From contig NZ_CP098755.1 in assembly GCF_023746555.1 (NCBI RefSeq), positions 446,501 to 510,500 on the forward strand: 64,000 bases of DNA, read 5' to 3'. Shown piece by piece: positions 15,746 to 24,233 of the stretch. The position numbers and the translations under genes are program-made. Positions within the stretch are counted from its first letter, which is position 1; the number at the start of each line of letters is the position of its first letter. Under the pieces are notes generated by a model. The model ran no database searches. It saw nothing but the letters and a program-made list of their open reading frames with translations, and was not told the DNA's origin. This stretch comes from Brevibacillus ruminantium. Lineage in GTDB: Bacteria > Bacillota > Bacilli > Brevibacillales > Brevibacillaceae.

Positions 15746-17637
15746 GTGCGCCCAGCATGGGCGATAGCTATAGGGTGGAAGTCCCGAACGGGGGGTGGCT
15801 GTCCCAACCGTTAGCTCAAGGCAAGGGTGTCGACCGTGAGGTCGAATCTGAAGGAAGCCAGCGGCAAAATCCCGACCTGAGGTACACGAACCCAATTTGA
15901 GGCTGTTGTATTCGGGCGAGTCTGCTAAACAAGACAAAGCCCCATACAGCCAAGGGATACAGCAGTAAACTTGGGCAGGTACATGGGATGAAAGTTATCG
16001 TTCTTACCTGGGGAGGTCTGCATGGAACGCCTTCAACTGTTGGTAACCGCCTCCGTAAGGAGGCGCTGAACATGCAGAAGTCAGCAGAGGCCATAGTACC
16101 CGAGTAGAGGACGCTTGAATGGGGAAGGGCTGAACATCAAGTCAGCACGCGATCCATGTCTTTTGTTACGATACGTCGAAGCAGAATTCCAGAAAGGAAC
16201 TACTTTTGAAGAGCAGGGGTGAAGCCCCGAGGGTACAAAAGAGGGCTGAGTATCGTTCAGCAAACACGGAACCCGCATGTGCGAAGGAAGGAATATCGTT
16301 ATGGACTTGCTGGAGAAAGTTTTATCACGGGAAAACTTACGGATGGCACTTCAACGAGTAGAAGCAAACAAAGGTGTTGGTGGAGTCGATGGTGTTTCAA
16401 CCGAACAACTACGCGACTATCTACACGAACACTGGCAAACTATCCGTGAGGAATTGGAAAGAGGAACCTATCGACCTTCACCTGTCCGCAGAGTCGAAAT
16501 CCCGAAACCTGACGGAGGCGTAAGGTTATTAGGCATTCCCACCGTGGTGGACCGCTTCATCCAGCAAGCCATCCTCCAAGTATTAACACCGATCTTCGAT
16601 CCCACCTTCTCGGAGTCCAGTTACGGATTTCGCCCGAAACGTAGCGCCCACATGGCAGTAAGGAAAGCGCAAGCGTATATCAGGGAAGGATACAGATTCG
16701 TGGTGGACATCGATCTAGAGAAATTCTTTGATCGTGTCAACCATGATATCCTGATGAGCCGCGTGGCTCGTAAAATCCAAGACAAGCGCCTTCTAAAGCT
16801 GATTCGATCCTATCTAAACGCAGGTGTCATGATAAAAGGAATCTGTACTACCTCAAGTGAGGGGACACCGCAAGGTGGACCGCTAAGCCCACTATTAGCA
16901 AATATCTTGCTTGATGATCTGGATAAGGAATTAGAAAAGAGGGGACATCGCTTTTGCCGCTATGCGGACGATTGCAACGTCTACGTGAAAACAAGACGAG
17001 CAGGAGAACGGGTTAAGAAGAGCATGAAAGATTACTTGGAAAAGGTGCTTAGGCTAAAAGTAAATGAGGAGAAAAGTGCGGTGGACCGGCCGTGGAAACG
17101 TAAATTCCTTGGCTTTAGTTTTACTTTCGTTAAACAGACAACGGTTCGTATCCACCCAAAATCCCTTCTCAAGTTAAAAGAGAAAATCCGCACGATCACG
17201 AATCCAGTGTGGAGTATCTCGCTTGAGGAACGGGTTGAAAGGTTAAACCAGTATCTCATGGGTTGGATTGGATATTTTGCCCTTGCAGACGCAAAGGGAA
17301 TCTTACAATCCATTGAGGAATGGACAAGGCGTAGGCTCCGTCTTTGCTTGTGGACGCAGTGGAAACGAGTGAGAACCAGATATCGAGAACTCCGTTCTCT
17401 TGGTATATCTCACACAAAAGCAATTGAAATTGCAAACACCCGCAAGGGGGCATGGCGTACTACAAAGACTCCGCATATACACAAAGCCCTCGGCATTGCC
17501 TACTGGCAACAACAAGGGCTCAAAAGCTTAACACAGCGATATTTTGACATTCGTCAAGCTTGGTGAACCGCCGTATACCGAACGGTACGTACGGTGGTGT
17601 GAGAGGACGGGGGTTAGCCACCCCCTCCTACTCGATT
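15746..17637 (+). mobile_element. Group IIC intron, full length
   Basis: The 5' end GTGCGCCCAGCATGGGCG and the following domain I segments (TATAGGGTGGAAGTCCCGAAC, ATCTGAAGGAAG, TTACCTGGGGAGGTCTG) closely resemble the Oceanobacillus-type group IIC ribozyme. At the 3' end, domain V starts GAACCGCCGTATACCG at 17562 with the catalytic-triad region, followed by domain VI (GGGGGTTAGCCACCCCC) and the end CTACTCGATT at about 17637. The element encodes its own reverse transcriptase/maturase. Insertion directly behind a terminator hairpin is typical of class C introns. Both RNA ends and the open frame are intact, so it is probably active. The exact 3' boundary could be off by a base or two. Confidence 0.9.
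16301..17566 (+). CDS. ltrA: Group II intron reverse transcriptase/maturase
   Basis: A 421-residue intron-encoded protein from the ATG at 16301 (RBS GAAGGAAGG). The RT domain covers ~1-300, with GIPTVVDRFIQQA, the SSYGFRPKRSAH motif, TPQGGPLSPLLANILLDDLD and the active-site CRYADDCNVYV. The group II maturase domain (GIIM/X) follows at ~290-380. There is no HNH endonuclease domain, as expected of class C introns, which insert at replication forks or single-stranded DNA. The protein promotes splicing and retrohoming of its host intron. The reading frame is undamaged. Confidence 0.95.
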   Translation: MDLLEKVLSRENLRMALQRVEANKGVGGVDGVSTEQLRDYLHEHWQTIREELERGTYRPSPVRRVEIPKPDGGVRLLGIPTVVDRFIQQAILQVLTPIFDPTFSESSYGFRPKRSAHMAVRKAQAYIREGYRFVVDIDLEKFFDRVNHDILMSRVARKIQDKRLLKLIRSYLNAGVMIKGICTTSSEGTPQGGPLSPLLANILLDDLDKELEKRGHRFCRYADDCNVYVKTRRAGERVKKSMKDYLEKVLRLKVNEEKSAVDRPWKRKFLGFSFTFVKQTTVRIHPKSLLKLKEKIRTITNPVWSISLEERVERLNQYLMGWIGYFALADAKGILQSIEEWTRRRLRLCLWTQWKRVRTRYRELRSLGISHTKAIEIANTRKGAWRTTKTPHIHKALGIAYWQQQGLKSLTQRYFDIRQAW

Positions 17638-17743
17638 CAAATCTTGGTTCTCCCTTTATACGGGGTTAACGTTGGACCCATACAATGAGTCTCAAGTGTT
17701 TCCAATCACTGAAAATCTGATGGACAGCAGGAGGAGAAAGCAT

Positions 17744-18562
17744 ATGGATTTGCACATGCATACATCCGCCTCCGACGGATGCATGCAGCCCGAGGAACTG
17801 ATAGCAGAACTGAATCACCGGGGGATTCGTTATGCAGCCATCACGGATCACGACACCGTTGACGGGTATCTGGCGGCGAGGGAAGAGGCCAAACGCCAGG
17901 GGGTGAGCCTGATTTCCGGGGTGGAATGGAATACGGACGGGCCGGACGGAGAGCTGCATATTCTCGGCTACGGCTTTGACCTGCAGGCGCCGGGCCTTCA
18001 TTATTTGCTCGATCGGCGGAAAAGAGAGCGTCTGGAGTGGGCGGCTGAGATCGTAGAAAGATGCAGAGCGCTGGGCATGCCGATTTCCTTTGAGGCCTGT
18101 GTGGCCAGAGCACAAGGGGGCGTCGTCGTTCGCACCCATATCGCCGAAGAACTGGCAGACCACGGGTACGGACGCTCCCCGCAAGCGATTTTTGAACAAT
18201 ATCTGCGCAAAGGTCAAGCGGCCTATATGCCGCGCCCTTCCTTTTCTGCGCGGGAAGCGATCGAGGCTACGCATGAAATCGGCGGAATCGCGATTTTGGC
18301 CCATCCGGGCATCTATTCGTTTGAAGTCAATCTCTCCGCGCTTCTCTCCTACGGTTTGGATGGCATCGAGGTGTACTACTCGAAGCATACGCCAGCCCAG
18401 ACGGTCAAATGGGAACGGGAGGCAAAAAAACACAACTTGATACGATCAGGGGGCAGCGATTTTCACGGACATGGGTCACGCAATCCCCAGCTGCCGGGAA
18501 GCGTCGGCATGCCTCCTGAAGTAAAGGAATGGTGGACATGCTGTATGTTTCATCAACATTGA
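17744..18562 (+). CDS. PHP-domain metal-dependent phosphoesterase
   Basis: A 272-residue protein from the ATG at 17744, chosen because AGGAGGAG is eight bases upstream. PHP metal-binding motifs are visible: MDLHMHTSASDG at the start, ITDHDTVDG near residue 35, SGVEWN, ILAHPGIYS and GGSDFHGHG near the end. Stand-alone PHP proteins of this length (YciV/TrpH/RNase AM group) hydrolyse phosphate from 3',5'-bisphosphonucleotides or short RNA ends. It is first in a six-gene unit with SurE and an ABC importer, and its end overlaps the next gene by about 25 bases. A role in dephosphorylating an imported compound is inferred. Confidence 0.88.
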   Translation: MDLHMHTSASDGCMQPEELIAELNHRGIRYAAITDHDTVDGYLAAREEAKRQGVSLISGVEWNTDGPDGELHILGYGFDLQAPGLHYLLDRRKRERLEWAAEIVERCRALGMPISFEACVARAQGGVVVRTHIAEELADHGYGRSPQAIFEQYLRKGQAAYMPRPSFSAREAIEATHEIGGIAILAHPGIYSFEVNLSALLSYGLDGIEVYYSKHTPAQTVKWEREAKKHNLIRSGGSDFHGHGSRNPQLPGSVGMPPEVKEWWTCCMFHQH

Positions 18563-19341
18563 TGTGGGTCTATCCGGTTGAGCTGGCGATTGAAGTCGCC
18601 GCACATCATGGATTTTCCGGGGTGGAGGTGTGGGCAGAGCACGTCTGGTATCACCAAAGCAGCGCGGAAAAGATTCGGAGCGCCGCCCGGAAAAACGGGA
18701 TGCAACTCTCTTTGCATGCCGCAAGCTGGGATTTGAATCTATGTGCACTGAATCGCGGCATCCGCGAGCAGTCTGTTCGGGAGATCAAGCGGTCCATCGA
18801 ACTGGCGGAGGCGATTGGAGCCTACAGTGTGACGGTTCATCCGGGCAAGCTGACGTTGACAAACGCCTGGCGGGAACATCATCTCTCACTGCTGGCGGAG
18901 AGTTTGGATGAGCTGGCTTGCATGGCTCATCAAAAAGGGCTGATCCTGTCCATCGAGCATATCGAGCCGCTGCCCAAAGAGCTGATCACAACAGCCAGTG
19001 CTTTGAATCAATTGCGTTCCGAACTCTCTTATCCGACGACCGCGACATTTGATATCGCCCATGTTCCGCTTGATCTCTCAGCTATTCAGTTTTACTTTGA
19101 CTTGCTTGACGTCGATAAGGTACACATCAGTGATGCGACCAAAGACAAGCTTCATCTGCCGCTTGGCAAGGGCGAGCTGGATCTGGAACCGATTTTGTCC
19201 CTGATGAAAGAACGGGCAGAGATCATGGTCGTCGAGGGTTTGGACACATCCCGGGAACTGCCGCTGCTGCGTGAAAATATTTCGTATTTGGAACGGAACG
19301 AGTGGTTGAACACAGGACGAGGAGCGAGGATATGGCAATGA
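18538..19341 (+). CDS. Sugar phosphate isomerase/epimerase-like TIM barrel
   Basis: A 267-residue AP-endonuclease-2/xylose-isomerase-type TIM barrel. The ATG at 18538 has AAAGGA nine bases upstream; the ATG at 18529 is too close to it. Metal ligand regions are visible: GVEVWAEHVW, LSLHAA, VTVHPGK, LSIEHIE, TFDIAHV, VHISD and VVEGLD, which is the usual cluster of His, Glu and Asp. The family covers isomerases, epimerases, dehydratases and some nucleases, so the reaction is open. It overlaps PHP and surE genes, implying translational coupling and a shared pathway. Confidence 0.82.
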   Translation: MLYVSSTLMWVYPVELAIEVAAHHGFSGVEVWAEHVWYHQSSAEKIRSAARKNGMQLSLHAASWDLNLCALNRGIREQSVREIKRSIELAEAIGAYSVTVHPGKLTLTNAWREHHLSLLAESLDELACMAHQKGLILSIEHIEPLPKELITTASALNQLRSELSYPTTATFDIAHVPLDLSAIQFYFDLLDVDKVHISDATKDKLHLPLGKGELDLEPILSLMKERAEIMVVEGLDTSRELPLLRENISYLERNEWLNTGRGARIWQ

Positions 19342-20123
19342 AAATCCTGGTGACAAATGATGACGGTATTTTTTCGGGGGGCGTGCACAGCCTGGTCAAG
19401 GCGCTTCAGCCCTTTGGCGAAATCTATGTCGTTTGTCCCGATCAGGAGCGCAGTGCGATCAGTCACGCGATCACCCTGCGTTCCCCGTTAAAAGCAAATA
19501 AAGTGAATTTCTTCGATACGGCATGCGAAGCCTGGGCGGTCAACGGAACGCCGGCGGACTGCGTGAAGATGGCGATTGAGGTCATTTTGAAAGAAAAGCC
19601 GGATGTGGTTGTATCCGGAATCAACCTGGGGCCCAATCTGGGACGGGATGTCTTTTACTCCGGAACCATATCAGCGGCAGTCGAAGGCGCGATGTACCAA
19701 ATTCCGTCTATTGCTGTATCGCTGGCCTCTTTTAAGCAAAATCTCAATTATGGCATTGTCGAGCCGCTGGTGTATGAGCTGTTTGAAACATTGTTTCAGC
19801 ACAAATTGACCCCGGACACGGTGCTGAACGTCAATATTCCCTATCTTTCAAAAGAAATGGCTCGCGGTGTGGCTGTAACTCCGCTCGCGATGGATGTTCT
19901 CCGCTATCAATACGTGGGCCTGAACGACCCGCAGGGCTACCTTTGCTATTGGCTGCGCGACAATCTGGGGGAGCTCGCTTTTGCGGAAGAAGAGAGCGAT
20001 TACCAGCGTCTCCAGGATGGCTACGTGACTGTGACACCCCTGCAGCTCAACATGACCAATACAGCCATGCGGGCCAAAATGATGAAATGGTTTCCCGCCC
20101 CCCACACAACGAACGCGAAATGA
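19338..20123 (+). CDS. surE: 5'/3'-nucleotidase SurE
   Basis: A 261-residue protein with the SurE N-terminus MKILVTNDDGIFSGG (Asp-Asp metal site), DQERSAISHAITL, WAVNGTPADCVKMA and the signature VSGINLGPNLGRDVFYSGTISAAVEGA. SurE removes phosphate from nucleoside 5'- and 3'-monophosphates and short polyphosphate. The ATG at 19338 forms an ATGA overlap with the previous stop; an ATG two codons earlier is also possible. In many bacteria surE is near pcm or nlpD; here it is instead inside a transporter operon, which fits use of imported phosphomonoesters. Confidence 0.93.
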   Translation: MKILVTNDDGIFSGGVHSLVKALQPFGEIYVVCPDQERSAISHAITLRSPLKANKVNFFDTACEAWAVNGTPADCVKMAIEVILKEKPDVVVSGINLGPNLGRDVFYSGTISAAVEGAMYQIPSIAVSLASFKQNLNYGIVEPLVYELFETLFQHKLTPDTVLNVNIPYLSKEMARGVAVTPLAMDVLRYQYVGLNDPQGYLCYWLRDNLGELAFAEEESDYQRLQDGYVTVTPLQLNMTNTAMRAKMMKWFPAPHTTNAK

Positions 20124-20142
20124 ATCTGAGGAGGTATTCACA

Positions 20143-21243
20143 ATGGTAAAACGATGGTCGATTGCACTGGCAACAGCCTTATCCCTGATCAGTCTGACGG
20201 GGTGCGGAACACAGCCCCAGCAGGCATCTCCCACCGCAGGCACCAGCGAACAGACACAGACAAATGCACAGCCGCAAGCGAAGCCAGCCACTGGCGGGGC
20301 GGAACCGTCACAAGCCCCAAAAGCTGCGGGAACGCTGCTGTTTTATACATCTCAGCCTGATGAGGATGCGAATGCGCTGATCACAGCGTTTACCCAAAAA
20401 TACCCCGAGGTTCGCGTAGAGCTGTTTCGCTCCGGCACGGAAGAGGTGGTGAGCCGCCTCTTGGCTGAAGCCGAAGCCAAGCAGGTGAAGGCAGATGTTC
20501 TATTGCTGGCAGATGCTCCAACCTTTGCCGGTTTGAAAAAACGGGATCTCCTGCTTTCTTACTCTTCTCCGGAAGCAGCAGGGATTCCGGCTGAATGGAA
20601 AGACGCAGACGGCGCCTATACAGGCACGAAGGTAATGGCCACGGTGCTTGCTTACAATACCAATCTGACCAAGTCAGCTCCGGAAAGCTGGAAAGTGCTC
20701 ACGGAGCCTGCGGCGGCAGACAAGGCGATTATGCCAAGCCCGCTCTATTCGGGGGCTGCGGCCTACAACGTCGGTGTGTTTACACGTCATCCGGACTTTG
20801 GCTGGGAGTTTTTCCAGGCACTGAAAGAAAGCAAAATGACCGTTATTAAAGGGAATGGAGCGGTGCTCAAAAGTGTGGCAGGCGGTGAAAAGCAATACGG
20901 GATGCTTGTTGACTATATGGCCGCCCGCGCCAAAAAGGAAGGGTCTCCGATTGACTTGGTTTATCCCAAAGAGGGGGTTCCTGTTATTACCGAGCCTATC
21001 GGTATTCTGAAAGATTCCCGGAATCCGGATGCAGCCAAAGCCTTTGTCGACTTCGTTCTTTCCGAGGAAGGGCAAAAGCTGGCGGCCAGCCAAGGCTATA
21101 CCCCCATCCAAAAAGGCGTGCAGGCTCCCGAAGGCTTGAAGAGTGTGGAAGAATTGCAGATACTCTCCGCTGACATCGCCCAGCTGGAAGCTGCCCGCGA
21201 AGAGGACAAGAAAAAGTTTGGAGAGATGATGGGTGGCAAGTGA
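20143..21243 (+). CDS. ABC transporter solute-binding lipoprotein, Fe3+/sugar-phosphate (AfuA-like) family
   Basis: A 366-residue lipoprotein: signal peptide with lipobox LTGC (Cys at ~21), a Gln/Thr/Ala-rich linker to ~65, then a periplasmic-binding fold (GTLLFYTSQPDEDANALI ... GMLVDYMAARAKKEGSPIDLVYPKEGVPVITEPIGILKDS). The fold family includes ferric-ion, 2-aminoethylphosphonate and hexose-phosphate (AfuA) binders. In the place where FbpA proteins usually carry neighbouring Tyr iron ligands this one reads VDYMAAR with a single Tyr, which argues against ferric iron. With PHP and SurE genes directly upstream, a phosphorylated organic ligand is more likely. RBS GAGGAGG precedes the ATG. Confidence 0.85.
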   Translation: MVKRWSIALATALSLISLTGCGTQPQQASPTAGTSEQTQTNAQPQAKPATGGAEPSQAPKAAGTLLFYTSQPDEDANALITAFTQKYPEVRVELFRSGTEEVVSRLLAEAEAKQVKADVLLLADAPTFAGLKKRDLLLSYSSPEAAGIPAEWKDADGAYTGTKVMATVLAYNTNLTKSAPESWKVLTEPAAADKAIMPSPLYSGAAAYNVGVFTRHPDFGWEFFQALKESKMTVIKGNGAVLKSVAGGEKQYGMLVDYMAARAKKEGSPIDLVYPKEGVPVITEPIGILKDSRNPDAAKAFVDFVLSEEGQKLAASQGYTPIQKGVQAPEGLKSVEELQILSADIAQLEAAREEDKKKFGEMMGGK

Positions 21244-22975
21244 GTGGCAACCGCTCCTGACGAAACCGCATGAGAGGAAAGGAAGACTGCCTGTTGGCAA
21301 ACGGGCTGTGCAAAAGCTGGGGACCTGGTTCCTGTACGCGGTCATCGTCTTTCTCTTCGCGTATCCGGTCCTCCGGCTTTTCATCCTGAGCGTGCAGACG
21401 GAAACAGGCCTTGGCCTGGATCACTATCGGGAGCTGTTGTCCAGCGAGCGGACGTGGACGACGATCCAGGACACGATGTGGACCGTGCTTGGTTCCACGA
21501 TTCTCTCGCTCCTCATCGGCGTCGCGTTGGCGTGGATCTGCGCGTACACCGATATCCGGGGGAAAGGCTGGGTCCATCTGTTTGCACTCCTTCCTTTTAT
21601 CCTGCCATCGTATATTGTGACGCTGGCCTGGACGCAGCTCGCGGGGCCGCAGGGCTATCTGAACCGCTGGGCATCCCAGTTGCTGGGAGAGCCGACCGTT
21701 TTGTGGAATGTGTACGGTCTGGACGGCATTATCGTGCTCATGGGGCTTACTCACTATCCCCTGGTCTATCTGCTGACGCTGTCTGTCCTGTACCGCATTC
21801 CCAAGGAGCTGGAGTGGGCTGCGCGATCATCAGGAGCCGGCAGACTCGCCGTTCTGTCCAAAGTGACGCTGCCGCTGGCATTGCCGGGCATCGCCAGCGG
21901 CGGGCTGCTCGCTTTTATCTCCAGTCTCGATAATTTTGGAATTCCCGCTTTTCTCGGCATTCCCGCCGGCGTCTCCGTGCTGAGCACGCTGATCTACGAA
22001 CAGGTGGTGGGCTTTGGACCCTCGGCTTTTTCTACCGCCTCCGCGCTTTCTGTCCTGCTCGGCTTGATCGCGCTGGCCGGAACAGGGGTGCAGTGGTTTT
22101 TGCTGCGCAAAAGCAGAGCAGATCAGACGTATGGGGAGGATAAGTCAGTTCGTTACACATTGGGCCGAAAGCGTGTGGCCGTGGAAGCCGGCGTCTGGTT
22201 GTTTCTGCTTGTGACAGGTGTACTGCCGCTGCTTGCCATGGCGACGACGGCGCTGCTCAAGGCGTATGGGCTGCCGTTTGCTCTGGAGAATCTGACGTGG
22301 AAGCACTTTTCTTTTGTGCTGTTGCAGCATGCAGCGACAACCCGCGCGATTCAAAACAGCCTGATGCTGGCGGGCATGGCTGCGCTCATCTGTCTGGTGG
22401 TCGGGACGGCCTTTGCCTTCTGGCGGATTCAGCGCCCCACTTCCTTGAACAAAGGAATGGAAGGCATCATTTCTCTGCCGTATGCGCTGCCGGGCATGGT
22501 GGTCGCACTCGCGATGATCCTGACCTGGATCGAACCGATTCCGGGATGGCAGCCGGGGATTTACGGGACGGTTTGGTTGCTTTTGTTCTCGTACGTGACG
22601 CGCTTTTTGATTTTGCAGGTGCGAAGCAGCTCGGCCTCGATCATGCAGGTAGGAGCGGAGGTTGAGGAGGCAGCGCGCATCAATGGAGGAAAAACGCCGG
22701 TACGCTGGCGAAAAATCCTTGTTCCCCTTTACGCCCCTGGCATGCTGACCGGTGTCTTTCTGGTGTTTTTGACCGCCCTGACGGAGTTGACGATCTCCTC
22801 GCTGCTGTGGTCGTCCGGTTCGGAAACGATTGGCGTGGTCATCTTCAGCTTTGAGCAGGCTGGTTCTACGGTTCAGAGCACAGCTCTTTCGACGGTGATC
22901 GTTGCGGCGGTGCTGCTGACTTTGGGAGCGGGCCATCTGCTGAAACGATATTGGCAACGGAGGATGAAAGCATGA
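21233..22975 (+). CDS. Two-domain ABC permease (FbpB/PhnV-like fusion)
   Basis: A 580-residue permease with about 12 membrane segments in two BPD_transp domains (roughly 60-285 and 345-575). Each half has the cytoplasmic EAA-type loop: ELEWAARSSGAGRLAVLSKVTLPLALPGI in the first and EVEEAARINGGKTPVRWRKILVPLYAPGM in the second. Such fused permeases are typical of the Fe3+/AEP/sugar-phosphate importer family. The GTG start overlaps the end of the binding-protein gene by 11 bases. It pairs with the following ATPase. Confidence 0.9.
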   Translation: MASEWQPLLTKPHERKGRLPVGKRAVQKLGTWFLYAVIVFLFAYPVLRLFILSVQTETGLGLDHYRELLSSERTWTTIQDTMWTVLGSTILSLLIGVALAWICAYTDIRGKGWVHLFALLPFILPSYIVTLAWTQLAGPQGYLNRWASQLLGEPTVLWNVYGLDGIIVLMGLTHYPLVYLLTLSVLYRIPKELEWAARSSGAGRLAVLSKVTLPLALPGIASGGLLAFISSLDNFGIPAFLGIPAGVSVLSTLIYEQVVGFGPSAFSTASALSVLLGLIALAGTGVQWFLLRKSRADQTYGEDKSVRYTLGRKRVAVEAGVWLFLLVTGVLPLLAMATTALLKAYGLPFALENLTWKHFSFVLLQHAATTRAIQNSLMLAGMAALICLVVGTAFAFWRIQRPTSLNKGMEGIISLPYALPGMVVALAMILTWIEPIPGWQPGIYGTVWLLLFSYVTRFLILQVRSSSASIMQVGAEVEEAARINGGKTPVRWRKILVPLYAPGMLTGVFLVFLTALTELTISSLLWSSGSETIGVVIFSFEQAGSTVQSTALSTVIVAAVLLTLGAGHLLKRYWQRRMKA

Positions 22976-24039
22976 ACAGTGCCTATGTAAAGGGGCTTTA
23001 TAAGCAATTTGGAGAGGTAAAGGTTCTGCGCGAGGTGGAACTGCAGGTGGGCAGCGGTGAATTTGTGGCCTTGCTGGGGCCGAGCGGCTGCGGCAAGACC
23101 ACACTGCTCCGGTTGCTGGCCGGGTTTGAACAGCCAACCTCAGGCGAAGTCTGGATTAACGGCCAGCTTGCTGCCCATGCGGCCTTGAACAAACCGCCCG
23201 AAGAGCGGAGAGTCGGGATGGTGTTCCAATCCTTTGCACTATGGCCGCATATGACCATCTTCCAAAATGTGCTTTTTCCCCTGCAGCACCAGCGTGAAGT
23301 ACCCGAGTCGTACAGGAAAAACCCGCGCTCCCGCGTTGAGGAAGTATTGGAAATGGTCGGTCTGGGCGGCATGGGACAGCGCTACCCCAGTCAGTTGTCA
23401 GGCGGACAAAGACAGCGTGTAGCTCTGGCTCGGGCCATCGTGTTTCACCCGTCTCTGCTCCTGATGGATGAGCCGCTGAGCAGCCTGGATGTGGAGCTGC
23501 GCGTCCAGATGCGCAAAGAAATTCAGCATCTCCACAGGGAACTGGGCGCCTCGATCGTCTATGTCACGCATGATCAGTCAGAGGCATTGGCCATGGCGGA
23601 CCGTATCGTGGTGATGAAGGATGGGCGAATAGAGCAAGACGGCACGCCGGATGACATCTACTTTGCTCCTGAGTCGCCGTTTGTGGCCCGCTTTGTCGGG
23701 AAGGCCAATTTTTTGCCGGGGGTCTGGAGTGATTCCCGCACCTTTCAGCTGATCATGGCGGGCAGGAGTCCTCGCCCTTTACGGGTATCTCGGGATTTTT
23801 CTGCTTTCAAGGCAGAAGGTGTTTTGCCGGTGCGGCCCGAACAAATTCGTCTTCATCCAAGGGACAGCCAGCCCAGCCGCGAAGCCGGCTTTCTGGAGGG
23901 ACAGATCAAACATGTGCAGTTCCAGGGCAGAGAGTGGCTCTACACAATCGCTGTCGGCGCAGAGGAACTGGAGGTTGCGGCAGGTCCGGGAGAGCGGTTC
24001 GCCTATGAGGAAAACGTATGGGTAGAATTTTGCATTTAA
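22972..24039 (+). CDS. ABC importer ATPase (FbpC/PotA type)
   Basis: A 355-residue ATPase from the ATG at 22972 (ATGA overlap with the permease; RBS GGAGG). Walker A GPSGCGKTTLL, Q-loop VFQSFALWPHM, signature LSGGQRQRVALARA, Walker B LLLMDEPLSSLD, H-loop VTHDQSEALAMADRI. Residues ~240-355 form the C-terminal TOBE/regulatory domain (VARFVGKANFLPGVW ... VRPEQIRLHP). It energises uptake through the preceding permease. It is last in the operon; a terminator follows about 100 bases on. Confidence 0.93.
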   Translation: MNSAYVKGLYKQFGEVKVLREVELQVGSGEFVALLGPSGCGKTTLLRLLAGFEQPTSGEVWINGQLAAHAALNKPPEERRVGMVFQSFALWPHMTIFQNVLFPLQHQREVPESYRKNPRSRVEEVLEMVGLGGMGQRYPSQLSGGQRQRVALARAIVFHPSLLLMDEPLSSLDVELRVQMRKEIQHLHRELGASIVYVTHDQSEALAMADRIVVMKDGRIEQDGTPDDIYFAPESPFVARFVGKANFLPGVWSDSRTFQLIMAGRSPRPLRVSRDFSAFKAEGVLPVRPEQIRLHPRDSQPSREAGFLEGQIKHVQFQGREWLYTIAVGAEELEVAAGPGERFAYEENVWVEFCI

Positions 24040-24143
24040 TGGAAACATGCCAGCTAAACCAGTTGGCTCCCTTCAGACCGTGCATTGTAAATCTACCCTT
24101 GTTAATGTCTCTTGAAAGGGACCTGAGTATGCAACGGAAAAGC

Positions 24144-24195
24144 AAACAGGCCGCTTCGCTAGGTTAGCGAGCAGCCTGTTTGCCTGGCTTTTTTG
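24144..24195 (+). terminator. Terminator of the phosphoester-importer operon
   Basis: Long stem AAACAGGCCGCTTCGCTA / TAGCGAGCAGCCTGTTT (one bulge, one wobble), with a T-run a few bases downstream. It also separates this operon from the convergent pirin gene. Confidence 0.75.
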
Positions 24196-24233
24196 CCATC
24201 TTGCGTCCAGGTGTTTTTTGCCTGTGAAAAGGA

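Noticed and set aside
17672..17743. Upstream start codons of the PHP gene
   Set aside because: ATG at 17720 and the frame from 17672 have no RBS, whereas 17744 has AGGAGGAG and begins right at the PHP motif.
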